A stretch of 64,000 nucleotides of DNA from Synchiropus splendidus (GCF_027744825.2 NC_071336.1:19092501-19156500); one strand, 5' to 3'. Counted from the stretch's first letter, positions 48,700 to 60,426 are shown. The notes: a model not told the origin generated them from the sequence alone. Numbers and translations: made by a program.

Positions 48700-49840
48700 C
48701 ATTAATAGACAGGGGCAAAACAAAAAAAGTAATGATAATACAAAAAAATGATTTAAGGATGATTTAATGACTTGGTGTCGCTTTATATTTACTCTACACT
48801 TTAGATTATGCAACACATTTTCCACTAGTAAAATAATAATAATAAACAGTAATTATGGTGTTGATAAAAGTGAACTTTCAGTGACCATTCCCAGGTGAAA
48901 TACATTCTCACTGAACATGACACCAACACGATTACTCATTACTATGTCATTACTATGTATAACATAGATATATGTTGTTTATATTTAATAATAAATGAAG
49001 TCTAACCTTTGTATTGTATGAGCAACGATACATATCTCACCAACCGCTGTACAGTTGGCATGGTAGACTGCGATTTCTGTAAGGTACTGTATGTGCCAGG
49101 CTGCTGCTAACACCCGTAAAGAAAGATGTGGATGGATCAAGAGCTGTTATTCAACAAAACCAAAAAAGAAAAAAAGATGATATGATCCAACTAAAATGTT
49201 TAATGCTTTAATCATTTTGTGCATTTATCTAAAGCTGAACGCTTGTCCAGCTTGATCAATAGCTCAAAAGAAAAAACAAAAGGTTTGACAACAACTCTGA
49301 GAAGCTTTGTCATTTGCAACCACTTAGTAGCTTTTCATCTTTGCTGAATGCTACCTTGGTGTTCAGATTGGACAGCTCATGAGTGCTATTCATTTTTGAA
49401 AACCTGTCGCAAAAAAAGGCTCAATTGCAAAAGAATACCGAGAGAGAACCGTGGTCGCCTCTAATGAATACGCTCAGCGTGACTCCTCCATTAGTCTACA
49501 TGCGTCTGACAGCTGCCGCAAATTGTCTTGGTAAATTGAAAACGCTTCAACTTGACCTATTATTAATATTGATATCTGCTGATATCTGATATTGGCATCA
49601 AACTACTTTCATGTATAACATACATCTAAAGATAAGAAGATAATGTGAAGGCACACAAAATACGGATATTCATATCACTTCCAACTACATAAAATTTTCT
49701 TTTCAAACATAAAAAAGGATTGGCCCACTTGGCTACATGTCAGGTCAGTGCTCTACGTGTCACGCCAAGACATTGCAAAAATCAAGACTTGATATTGTCA
49801 CATGGCCTCCATCTGAATGTTGACTTTTTTTGGGAAAAAT
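48700..49840. other. Non-coding stretch, no recognised feature
   Basis: No gene or repeat was identified. A short AATAATAATAATAA tract lies at 48829-48843. Confidence 0.45.
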
Positions 49841-50110
49841 TAGTGAAAAAATAGCAAAAAGAAATTGCGACTTTACGCTCATTCCCCTTTGTTATTATTT
49901 TGCGATAATTGAGAGGACAGTGCGCCATGAGATGACATCATCAGAGAGCGTCTCTGTGCCACAAAACAAACCACACACTCGGCTGAGAGCCAACAATCGA
50001 CCACGGACAAATTCCTGAGTTCCGTATCCAGAAGTGTGACATGGTATCCAGTCCATTCATTATGTATTCACAAAACCTGTCTCCATCGCTAAAAGTCGTA
50101 ATTTCCTTTT
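49841..50110 (+). repeat. Unnamed dispersed repeat, family R2, copy 2
   Basis: Second copy of the repeat at 22876-23110. Blocks: GAAATTGCGACTTTACGCTC, TTTGTTATTATTTTGCGATA, ATTGAGAGGACAGTGCGCCA, then ATCCAGTCCATTCATTATGT, ACAAAACCTGT and CTAAAAGTCGTAATTTCCTTT. It keeps a central part (ATGACATCATCAGAGAGCGT) that copy 1 lacks, so it is nearer to full length. Ends are not defined. Confidence 0.72.
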
Positions 50111-53100
50111 GTTGAGACACAGACCAATCCAGCTCTCTTTCTTTGCAGTGCTTCCATTAAGCTTCATTTTGGCTACAACAAGAATAGCTGGATGGTAGGT
50201 ACTCCACCACTCATCAGCTCAGTGCCAACTTAACACAAGACCTGAACCCCTCCGCTCGTGGAGCAGAGGCCACGGCAACATGAAGTGTAATTGTCCTTCC
50301 CACCATAATATCGGTGCACTTCAACACGTCTGTAATAAAATCCATCATCTCCTCCTTCATCACTGGGTCGTGCTCAGCTGCAACTGTCATGCTGCCTTTC
50401 TGGGGTCTGGAGCTCCAAATGCAGAAAGGGGTTGACAGGCAAGGAATAACCCTAATTGGGAGAAGGGAACACAGGTGAAGTGAGGACCTTTGGCTGGAGG
50501 GTCAAGATTGCTCAGGTGGAGCAGCAATGCTGGAGTCTGGAGGTTCTCTAAATAGCCAGGAATGTGACAGACAGGCAGGTAGCACATTCACGGTTTAGGA
50601 GTCGGTCCAACATTTCATTAACTGGTCGGGTGTCGACTAAGAACAGCATTGAGAGCTGGTTTGGAGCTGATAAGCTGAGAGCATTTATAGAGTACAAGGG
50701 GGGCAATTGCAGCAACTATTGGCGAATTGCTGACCACAGCTACCCTGTCCAGGGAGAGGTAACTCAGGCGCAACTTTCTACACTCCTGCTGCAGATCGCA
50801 CACTCTCTTGTTGGAACACAAGTCTGTGAGCCAGTGTGTGTCTGAACTGAAACATGTTTTTGCTTAGGCTGGTTTCTCCTGTCACCATTTCTACTGTCAC
50901 TCACTTCATAATTCCCTTCACCCAGTCTAATGAAAGGCAAATGTTGGTTGAGAAGCGACCATTTAACTTTAAGAGGTTGTGGGATACCAGCAGTTTTGTT
51001 TGTAATATAATTTGAACCTGTATTGCTTGGTGTGATGGTATTACTGAGTCCAGAAAGCTATTGCTAGCTGGTGAGCGACACTGCGAAAACTACTGCATTA
51101 CGATCAATGGTACCTTCTGATATTTTGCAATGAAGTAACATATATATTATATCAGAATATTTGTTACTTAGTGGCTTTATTTAAATGAATAAAGCATCAA
51201 TGAGTAGCAGCCACTTGGTCTGCATTAGGGGCTGGCTGCAATGATACATTGGTGCGGCCGGTTCTTGGGGATATTGCGTTCCATCGGTACTTGACTCAAG
51301 AGTTGCGCATGCGACAAACAACTTGGCTCTTGTCTGTGCCACCTTTAGAATGCCATGGGTGACAGTTAGTTCCTGCTGGTTCAACTATCATATTGACAAG
51401 CTGATGTTAATGTCCCAACCTGGACTTCAACAATTGTCATTCCAAGCTGCTGAAGCGGCAAGTTGAACGTGTCCAGTGATCGGAATGTCAATGAGCTCAA
51501 AAACAAATCTCCAGTGATTCATTCAATAAATACCGTCAATATTGTGTTACATCCCTAACTAATGTCGTGGGATTTGAACAGTTGTGTTTGTGAGGTACAT
51601 GCCATCTCCAGAGCCTCCGGTGTGTTGGACCTTGTGAAGCCTTGTGTGAGGCTTTTTAAAGTTAAAGTGAAAAGGGATGTTAGCTTAGGTTGAGGACAAT
51701 GAAATAACAGGAAGACCATGATAACAGAAAACAAGACATTACAGAACAGCATGTAGAAGGGGTAGCACAAAACACCATTCGTGTACAAGAAATGAATGGA
51801 AAACCACCTCCAGTTTAATGTAATGATATGGAAACTTAGTTCACGGTTGCATAAGCGCTGTCTTCTCGCGTGTCATCAGATCATCCGGGAAATAGAGCCA
51901 CTAATTTCATTTTCCTGTACCATTCCTCTTCGTTGCATCCCAACATTCGCCAATGGCTCACCGTAGTGATTCTCTCCTGTTTTCTAAGGGGTCTGACACT
52001 GAGGGATCGGCAATCATTGGGATTTCAATCATGCAGTCAATATACAATGCAGCAAACCGTGAAGAGTGACCAATATGTAAGAGCAAGTGGATTAAGCAGC
52101 GCTTTTATATGGGTTTCTGCCCGATGGAAGTGATATGACAGTCAATAGGACGGCATTATGCCCTGAATCTCATTCCTGAGCTCTGGTGCTTTCAATGTAA
52201 TAGACAAAGTAAGCATAATGTGAAAATCTGCAGCAATAAATTGAATGTCAAAATGTGACAAAGGCTGAGACTCACCTTGGATTGAATGCAAATAGCGAAC
52301 TGCATAAATGCAGGGCCAAATCTGCTTAACACAAGTGAGTCACTGCGCATAGTTGGAAGGAATTATGAAAAGGATTGTGACCTTTCGCATGCAAATGACA
52401 AATGTCTTCCAGTGTCCTACAAGAGAGTGGAGGACTGCTGCGTTCTATTTACATCTGCCCTTCTCATCTGGGTGCGGATGAAAACAAATAAATGCCAGTT
52501 GACCTGTAAAAAGGCTGCTTTTTGAAGAAATTATTCCAATAGTTGACTGCATCTCTATCGGCAGATGAAAATATAATCAGAGAGAATAAATATCCTGCAT
52601 TAATATATTGTCCTGAGCATGCAGTCACATGTGTGGCTTTCATCTCTTGGCACAAACAAATGAGCCTGCCTCGCGGTTGTTTGGGTGAGCATCAGTGAGA
52701 ACCTGCTGTTCACCGTGGTTTAGGTGGAATATTCAACTCCCATGCTTGCTATTGCATATTCACTCATGGTAAAAAATGCAGTACAATTCAAATCAAAGGG
52801 AGGGTGGAAAACCTCGTTGACATTGCTGCAGTGAGGAGAGCGGGTGAAAGGCAAGCAGAAATAAACAGATGAACCAGGCTGCCTCAGTGCTGGCCTGCAG
52901 GTTGTGAAAACAATAGACCTTGAGTTCGAAAAGACGACGAACCCATTAGGCTGGAATTCTCTGCTGCAGCCTTGATTCTTCTGAAACGTGGCAGGGAGCG
53001 TTGTGCCCACTCCCAAGTAAAGCCACATCATCACACATTTTTTTGTAAACAGAGCTGTTGACAGAAGGACGTGAGTGCAGAAGTGGTCTCCTCTGCTATG

Positions 53101-53348
53101 CAACCTGTTCACTGGGCTGTAACTGGGATGATCTCCACATATGTTTTGACACACTCACGTATTCAAACACAATCCACTTTATGATGTTTAATTTACATAA
53201 TTCCTGACACAAAAATGTCCCGAAATTGTCTCTCTGGAGCACAGATAAATGCTCAGTGCACATCTTGTCAACATTTAACAGACAGACTTGACAGCAACCA
53301 AGTGTCAGTCAGTGATCATTTGAGCTCAGGACTGCTACCCGGACAGTA

Positions 53349-53353
<5 letters not shown>
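50111..53353. other. Non-coding stretch, no firm feature
   Basis: ATACCGTCAATATTGTGTTACATCCCTA near 51532 is reminiscent of a common repeat end, without further support. The 144-codon minus frame at 52720-53154 has no motif. No gene is supported. Confidence 0.4.

Positions 53354-53421
<68 letters not shown>
53354..53421. repeat. (TA)n(CA)n compound microsatellite
   Basis: About 28 TA units followed by about 6 CA units, directly touching the left terminus of the mariner-like element at 53422. Replication or polymerase slippage from an original TA target duplication is a natural explanation. Confidence 0.95.
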
Positions 53422-53424
<3 letters not shown>

Positions 53425-54151
53425 TGGTGCCTCGGTTCTCGACTACAATTCGTTCCAGACGGCCGTTCGAGAAGCAATTTGTTCGAAATCTGATTCAGTT
53501 TTTCCCATTACAATGAATGGAAAAAGAAATACTGTGTTCCAAGCCTTAAAATAGGCTTTTGTAGGAGTGAATGTAGAGCGTCTGCTGCAGGTGCACTGTT
53601 CATCTGTGTGTGGCCGCTGCATGTGGGAGGGGTTGCCGAGTGAGTGACGTCTCTCCAGAAGTGAAGAGGTGCCCGGTGCGTGTCCAGCTCTGAATGTGCG
53701 CTTCTGTGCAGTTTGGCTGTGACAAAGTCATAAACCAAGTAACGCTCTGTCCCAGATTCGCCTCATCCCTGTCCCAGCTCCAACAGGACATCAAACCCTG
53801 GAGTGCGCGCTCCAGCCTCGGAGGTGTCGAGAGCGAGCACCTCCCCTGTGACACTCTACCACGGTCCAGTGCGGAGACAGGAAAGGTTTTACACCTCAAT
53901 ATGAAGAAAAAACTGTCAGTAAATGGAGCTAATGGGACACGTCTGCATACAGAGGCTGCGTTATACACAATAACAAAGCGCGTCGTGGGTCAGCTGATCG
54001 GTCCACGCACGTTTTGTTTTTCTGGCATTTTTTCGGGGGCGTTTGAGTTCTGGATTTTCGTTCGAAATTCAAAGCAAAAAAAATCTCGAAAATTTTGTTA
54101 GAATTCCGATTTGTTTGAAGTCCGAAACGTTCGAAAACCGAGGTACCACTG
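53422..54151. mobile_element. Mariner-type non-autonomous DNA transposon, 730 bp
   Basis: Left end CAGTGGTGCCTCGGTTCTCG and right end CGAAAACCGAGGTACCACTG are inverted repeats that agree at 18 of 20 positions. The subterminal text (AATTCGTTCC..., GTTCGAGAAG, TTTGTTCGAAAT; and on the other side AATTCCGATTTGTTTGAAGT) is also mirrored in style. A TA follows the right end. On the left the TA duplication has been overgrown by a (TA)n(CA)n tract. The interior is GC-richer than the surroundings and holds open frames on both strands (53600-53968 -, 53694-54101 +) without a transposase DDD/DDE pattern that I could recognise. Superfamily known from terminus type and TA target. Confidence 0.85.
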
Positions 54152-55198
54152 TATATGTACTTGATGTAACATCATGTCATTTTTTTCTTGATAGTAGTCG
54201 GGACAAAAGCATTGTCTGAAAATGAAATTCAAGACGTACATTTAACATGGGGAATTTACAGTGCAGGTTGGTGGGGAAAAAAATCTAGAAATACTCAACT
54301 AAGTCCTAAATTTTGTAATATCAGCTTTCGCCCATGCTCTTAATTGCATAGTAATGAATCCTTTACTAGCGCCACCTCTAGGCAGCAAGAAGAGCCCAGA
54401 GAAAACTCACCACGACCAATGACTTGGAAGCACTTTTCTTGCCAAATGATGTTGGTTTGGTTGCCCAGCCAGTCGTGAGAAAAAACACATCTAAAAAAGC
54501 CACAGGCGTGCTCTCACAGCTGACCTCGTCTCTTCCCAAGTCACATGAAGGCCCACTTTTCAAATTCACACTAGATCTGACAAAGTCACTCAAAGAGAAA
54601 GTGAAGAAGTGACTGAGGAACAAAAAAAAAAACATTTGAACCTGTCACGTTGACGTTATTTGTATTTGGCTGACAATGACACGGTTTATGACAACGTTTT
54701 AACGTTAAGTCAAAGACAGGATGCAGCCAGCTGAATGGAACTGGGAACAATAATACAAATGTACATGCACAATATCACAAGTAACAAAAATGTGGACGCC
54801 ACATTCTTTTGCCAAAGTTTTTTTTTTTTTTTTTTTTTTTTTTTTCTGTGGGAGCTTCACGGTCCAGCTGCTCTTGTTGCTGGACTCCACAGCCACACTT
54901 GATTTCCCCAATGGCACCTGGAGGGTTTGTGTCCTTCTCATGGCAAATTTAAACTGGGTGTTCAGAAAAATGCACAAAAACAAAGTTCGTCTCGGTGAAA
55001 AATATTCCTTCTATAACTCCACCCCACCAGAGAGTTCTGTGAACCTAAAAAAAATGTTCACAGGTTACGGACTCACTTCAATATCTTGAGATTTTGTGAG
55101 CAGTTAAGGAGGCAAATATGGTCCAACGAATTAAAATGGCTTCACAATGATCATTGATGAATAAAACACACGCACAAAACGTTTTTTCTGTCTATATT
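54152..55198. other. Non-coding stretch with T28 tract
   Basis: A 62-codon frame at 54424-54612 (+) ends in a Lys-rich tail and is followed after 12 bp by an A12 run. That could suggest an old retrocopy, but no protein family was recognised. Poly-T of 28 lies at 54818-54845 (ACTTTGGCAAAAG on its other strand). Confidence 0.4.
54818..54845. repeat. Poly-T tract (28)
   Basis: Uninterrupted run, probably the A-tail of a minus-strand retroposed fragment or simple slippage. No retroposon body was recognised beside it. Confidence 0.95.
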
Positions 55199-55494
55199 AA
55201 AGTTTTTTAGCACCTTATTTAAACTAAAGCTCTTTAAATGTCTTATTTGTGTAAGAATTTCAAGTACATTCAGAGCAGTGGAAACCCTGGCCATTGTGTA
55301 GTGAAAAACATCCCTGAACCAAAGCAAACAGATGGTTTTGTTTGCTTTTGTTCAGGTGTTCCTCCATGTTTGTTGTTGTTGTTATCATCCTAGCTGCCAC
55401 GTGTCTTGTGCATCAGTGTGATCAGTGGACCAGGAACTCCTGCACTTACAAAGGTTCTGTGTTGTCTGGAGAGCAAAGTGTTACATTAAATTAA
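55199..55494 (+). repeat. Dispersed repeat family R4, copy B (inverted relative to copy A)
   Basis: Aligns with the reverse complement of 9144-9426, about 46 kb away. It contains a 42-codon frame at 55366-55494 that starts MFVVVVIILAATCLVHQC, that is, a hydrophobic signal-like segment followed by a Cys/Trp-containing tail. The core of this peptide is identical in copy A up to NSCT, where copy A has a stop. Copy B has an insertion of about 20 bp (AACCAAAGCAAACAGATGG) that breaks the longer frame of copy A. Probably a non-coding repeat. A fragment of a duplicated gene is less likely. Confidence 0.82.
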
Positions 55495-55549
55495 AGACAT
55501 TTTTTGTTGTAATTAATTAATCATTACAATGAATTAATCGGAAGTAACT

Positions 55550-55745
55550 CGCTAAAGTCCCACCACTAATATACATATTTCAAACGTATTTATTTATTTA
55601 ACAAAGAAAAGGTAGGATTAAAAATGGTGCAAATCAACATGCTGCTTATGAAGAATCAGTACAGAACTACACAATACACCATTGGAGCTGAACACTATTT
55701 TAAGGGTCATTTACCAGTCCCATCCTTGGGCTTGAATAAAAAGGG
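55550..55745 (+). repeat. TCCCACCACTAATATA repeat end and diverged partner of 57040-57190
   Basis: After the TCCCACCACTAATATA terminus (compare 9.63 and 36.97 kb) the text AGGATTAAAAA, CAACATGCTGCTTATGAAGA, CAGAACTACACAAT and CAGTCCCATCC parallels AGGATTAAAAA, CAACGTGCATCTTAAAAAG, CAGGACAACACATAAT and TGGTCCCATCC at 57077-57190. The two look like diverged copies, about 70% by eye. Unnamed. Confidence 0.4.
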
Positions 55746-57039
55746 AGTTTCTGTCTCTGAAAAGCTGGTTTGAACTAATGCATGTTGAGGAGAATGGAAA
55801 TATGCAATTTTGAAGGCGATCGTCCCAGCAGGCAAACTTTGAAGGTTGTTTTGAGCAACCGTGGATCCATTTTCGCTTCTGAAGTTTATTTCTGAAGCTA
55901 AAATACAACATGAAGGTAACTGACCTCTGGCGCAACAGAAAGTTTTTTGCTGTCAGGTGTTTATAAAACGCTCCATGCTTCTACAGATATCAAACAGTCC
56001 ACAGACCGAAGTACGTCTTAATGCAATGATTCTTACCAACTTGTAGGACCATTATCAATTTCATTTCCCTAGACATCCGCCCCAAAGGTCCTGTCAGGTC
56101 TATAATTCACTTTGGAAGAGGTTTGCCTCTCATCCTTTTATCTGTTATATCTACTCCCTTTGCATTGTTCATTTTCCCTGACTCAAGTCTTATGATCCTT
56201 AAACGCTGTGAACATTCAGTATTTGGTTGGTGGCTGCTGCTGTTGGAGCAACCTCAACCTCTCAGACTGACAGTCCTTCAAGTCCTCTGTCATTGGAAGT
56301 CCACAAGTGAAGGTGAGAAAGTGGGACGATGAACCATAAAGACACAAGTGTGTGACGTTCAGAATTGTTTTCAACTACAAAACTTGCAGTGCAGAAAGGG
56401 AGGTGAGAACAAGATCAAGGTCCTGAAGGTTGGCACAAATTACCTGACTGTTCGCCTGTCAAGTGTTTGACAGCGAAATAAACTTTTCGAAATAAACTTT
56501 TCTTTGCAACATATTTCTTAACCCGATAAATTGCCACAGACAGCATCGTTGCATTTACTACTGATCACGAGCCGATGACAGACACCTTTGACTTCAACCT
56601 GTGCAACATTTGTGGCCGTTTCAACAGAAAGTTTTGGAGTGAATGGAGTTGGAAGTGACAGCGAGTCTGTTAGCCTTGACAGTATGCAAGAAGCATATAC
56701 TGAAGCTGATGGGTCACCATGTCATGGGGACGTGGTTAAGGCATGGTCAAAACCCAGTACTGAGGTAGCAGGCATGTTAAAAAAAAAAAAAAAAAGCATT
56801 GGAGGTGGTGGTGAAGTTCACTGTCCCGCCATAGAAGAGAAAGAGTAGTGTTAATGGATCAGATAAATATCTGTCAAAACTATATAATTCATCATGGCCT
56901 CGGCCGGGTGACGTCATGGAATGCTAAATAGATGAATGAATTGACAACCAAACTCTGGGTACTAATAGAAGAGCTTTCTCATTTACAGTATGCCTTTATC
57001 TCAAACTATTTTCAAGCTACAGCCTTTTGAAATCAAAGT
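55746..57039. other. Non-coding stretch, no recognised feature
   Basis: An A17 run lies at 56779-56795. The 86-codon frame 56588-56848 (+) runs across it and has no motif. No gene is supported. Confidence 0.4.
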
Positions 57040-57190
57040 TGAGCGTTTCATTTTTTTTTTTTTTTTTAAGAAAAAACAGGATTAAAAAACATAGAACTCA
57101 ACGTGCATCTTAAAAAGTGTCAATGCAGGACAACACATAATTAAAAGTGAAACATTGAAGAGTATTTTAATGGGTTGTTCAATGGTCCCA
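57040..57190 (+). repeat. Diverged partner of repeat at 55.6 kb
   Basis: Poly-T (about 18) followed by AGGATTAAAAAACATAGAAC, CAACGTGCATCTTAAAAAGT and GGTCCCATCCATGAG. See 55550-55745. Weakly supported. Confidence 0.4.
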
Positions 57191-58414
57191 TCCATGAGTT
57201 CTAAACCGAAACAAAATATGTATGATACATTTTTTTGTCGACTTGGGGATTGTTCTTAATGACCATTCTTCTTGAGTCCAGTTATTACTACTCTATGCCC
57301 CATTCATGAAGAAACACTTCAGTTAGACGTGGCTGCAGAATAATGTTATGTTGATGTTTAATTGGCCTGCTGCACTGTGGCTCGTAGTGAAGCTGTCAGA
57401 CTGAAAATACACATTCTTTCATTGAATAACAGGCCTGGCAGTGGGAAACACTTTTTGTTGGCTGTTTTGATGACAGTTTTCATGGATTAAACTTTACTAA
57501 AGCATAATTACATTGCTCCGCCGCAGTGTTCTGGACTGAATAATGACACGTATCCGAGTTAAACGCTGCATCTTTGTTCTCACTTGACATGGTGACAACA
57601 ATAGATTTTGTGATTCTACTTGATCTTTGGACAGATGCCTGCGCGCAGTTGTGATCGATGTGTTTAGCGACGTACCTCTGAGGCAGCACACTCTTGGTTC
57701 ACTATAATTTCTGATCTATCAAGTGGCCAGAGAGGAGAAAGGCCATTTCCAATTATGCGTCAGTACATGCAGCCAAGCTTGAAAATGATCGGTGTGGATC
57801 ATAAAGCTCAGTGAATGTGGTTTTTGTCTTGCTCTGCAAAGAACCAGACGAATACGGCCTTTATAGCTATGCAAATCCTTAAATCAATCGCTGTGGCCGT
57901 TACATTGTTAACAAGCTCAGTCCTTCCATTTGTTCCCCACACTGACCAACGACAGGTTGTAAACAGCCTATTAAAGGGACGGTCCCTGCCTCAAGTGGCC
58001 TCTGGCCTCCTGCTCACGGCACCAGCAATGGAGCTCTTAATGAAGCGGAAAATTAAACAGTTTTCTCGGACATAGAAAGCCCATTTCCTTTTTTCATATT
58101 CAGCTCCATTTATTTAGTTCACGCCACTCCAGCCTTGCACTCACTTTTCATAATCCCACTCCACTAATCGAAAGGTCAAAATAAAGTATGCTTTACAAGT
58201 AACAGTGAGAATGACAAGCGGCTGTGTGAGTTGCCAGCGCACAGTAAAAGGAGGTCCAAATAAAATGCATTTAATCCACGCCAGAATCAGATTCAGATTT
58301 GAAATATAGTTGGTATCCAGAGTATTGACTCCACTTTGTTTTAACAATTTAAAGCCCCATGTGTCCATCAAGGTCTGGTCATCTGAGCTCCAGCTGGGGC
58401 AAAGAAGCCCAGAC
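57191..58414. other. Non-coding stretch; candidate conserved sequence at 57.48-58.13 kb
   Basis: No gene is supported. The 57480-58130 block is repeat-free, with motifs such as AGCATAATTACATTGC, TTCCAATTATGCGTCAGTAC and CAGCCTATTAAAGGGACGG. It looks like unique, possibly constrained sequence. Overlapping minus frames (57480-57691) have no motif. Confidence 0.3.
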
Positions 58415-59180
58415 TTTTCAGAAAAATGCTACTCACCGACACTCCGCAATTTTGCCATGCTCCTTGCAGGAACAAATCGAGGAAAATGTATTTGTTTAAA
58501 AATGTTTCCAGAAAGTGGTGGGCAATATGGCAAAATGCTTCATGATTCATTTATTCATTTTATATAATAGTTTTGCACGATTTTATTCCAGTTTCGTGAA
58601 TTTATAGACATGTCTGTGACATTCCTTGCTCAGCTTGTTTGGAATTCCTGACAAATCTTCAATATTATTTGCCTTGGCTTTTGAACACTCATTTTTTCTC
58701 TTCATATTTTGGTTCTGCATAGCCGACTTTTAAATCATGAAATAAGCTTTTGTAAAGATTTGAAAGCAGATGTCATGTTTGCAGTTAGCTCTGTTAGTCT
58801 TTGGCCTCGTGGGTCCAACAAGGAAGAATCCATCAGCTCGTAGTGATGTTTTAGAGGCACACCAGACATTGAATGATGTTGTTCTGACATACTGTGGTCA
58901 AATGCGCAGTGAGTATGTGGGAAGAGGAGCATTGTGACGGACGAGTGGCCTCAGCATACAGCCATAGTGTACAGAAAGAATGTGACTGAATCCACATCAT
59001 CTCCACATGTTGGTACAGTGGGTTGTCAACAGGTTCTAATTGTGTCTAAAAGTGTATTATTTGATGTCATCATATCGTCCTCCTCCATCTATGGACAAAT
59101 TAAGGGAAACTGGATCATTTCCCACGGCTCACCTGACTGTCGCCCAAGGGGCACTAGTGTTCTGCTGTTGAAAAACACTG
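58415..59180 (+). mobile_element. hAT-like non-autonomous element, family R1, copy 3 (5'-truncated)
   Basis: The right terminus GTTGAAAAACACTG (59167-59180) is the intact reverse complement of the copy 1 left end. The interior shares AAAAATGCTACTCACCGACA, ATGCTCCTTGCAGGAACAAAT, TATTTGTTTAAAAATG, GGCAAAATGCTTCATGATTC, GAATGTGACTGAATCCA and GGATCATTTCCCACGGCTCA with copies 1 and 2. The left end is missing, so the start is approximate and no target duplication can be tested. It has the best preserved right end of the three and no transposase frame. Confidence 0.75.
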
Positions 59181-60426
59181 CCACAGCGATTCTCTTAACA
59201 ATTTTCAATGGGAATAAAAATTATAGTATGAATAGATTTGGGTATCATTTTAGATTTGAGCTATTAAGAATATAAAACTATTTTCTGAAAGGAGTTTGTA
59301 ATGATTCTTGGTTTTAAAAGAATCAAATCAGGATCAAAAAGGATGTTTTTAAACTTCTTTATAGGTTTTCTCTGTTGCACAAATGACAAGGAAACTTAAT
59401 TTAATTTAAAATTTAATTTTGAGTTCAAAAAGCTGTGAATCAGTGAAACAGGAATGTGTTGTGTTGTCTGATCATGAACCCATATTAACCCTATGACGCC
59501 CTAAACATTAAATAGTTGACAGAGTTATTTTAAATGGAAGTCTATATTGGTCCGTGTGTATATTTCATTTTAATTTTACGTATATCTTATCATCCGCACT
59601 GTTAAAACAAGCAAGGTAGTAATGCCCATCCCTAGTCAACGTACACAGTGATGGATGCTCTTTCTTGACAAAGAAGCAGGATACTTGCGGCAAGTGAATG
59701 AGAAATGTGGTGACAGAGCCAGCTCCCTTGCCCAAAGCTTACACTCTGGACCAGATTCTCAAAAGTTTAGTTCAGGTGGTGACAACACGATGTATTTCAA
59801 TTCATCCGACACGAACAGTCTATTGGAGGAGTAATACATGATCCTCTTTTGTTACCGGGTGACATAGTTGTAAGTCTGATTTCTCAGTCAGTGGCACAAC
59901 TCAGATATTTTCTGAATGGATTCCATCGTTCAGTAAATTTATTTGGGGTCACAATCTAGGACGTAGTTGAATATACCGTTGCAAGGGGACTGAAGAAAAA
60001 ACATCAGTGGTCCAGTGTTGTTGGTGACTCAGATGGTCCATCCAGCCATTCATCTCTTTCCTGTCATATAATGACCATTTTATTGTATTGTTTATTAAGT
60101 ATAACTGTTTAAAAGCATGAACAGCTGGACAGGCCCACAGTAGTCCACTCCTTCCACCTGAAAAAGACATTCTGCCATTTTCCAATGGTGAACCTTGATC
60201 TCAAATTTAGAGGAGCTAATATTCATCCTGGCTACTGAAGCTCTCAGTCTGAAGACTCTCACTATCCTGCCTGTGCTGCGGAACCATAAAAATAGTGAAC
60301 ACAGTCACATTTGTTTTCTGCATCATGACTCTGCGTGTGCGCAAAAGGCAGCAAAAGAACAAGTGATCGTAGACATAAATATAGTGTGAGGAACACTACA
60401 CTTAACCTGTTGCACACTCTCTAGAA
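59181..60426. other. Non-coding stretch, no recognised feature
   Basis: AT-rich with short frames only. No repeat partner was found. No gene is supported. Confidence 0.45.

Noticed and set aside
22839..50018. Peptide IIERTVRH shared by two frames at 22.9 and 49.9 kb, suggesting a gene family
   Set aside because: It follows from the DNA-level R2 repeat. The similarity also covers non-coding flanks, and the frames diverge outside the core.
54424..54640. Retrocopied gene with Lys-rich C-terminus and A-tail
   Set aside because: The 62-residue product matches no family I know, the A run is only 12 long and no target duplication was seen.
54790..55089. 99-codon frame with a poly-Phe stretch
   Set aside because: The Phe run comes from the T28 tract, and no domain or gene context exists.
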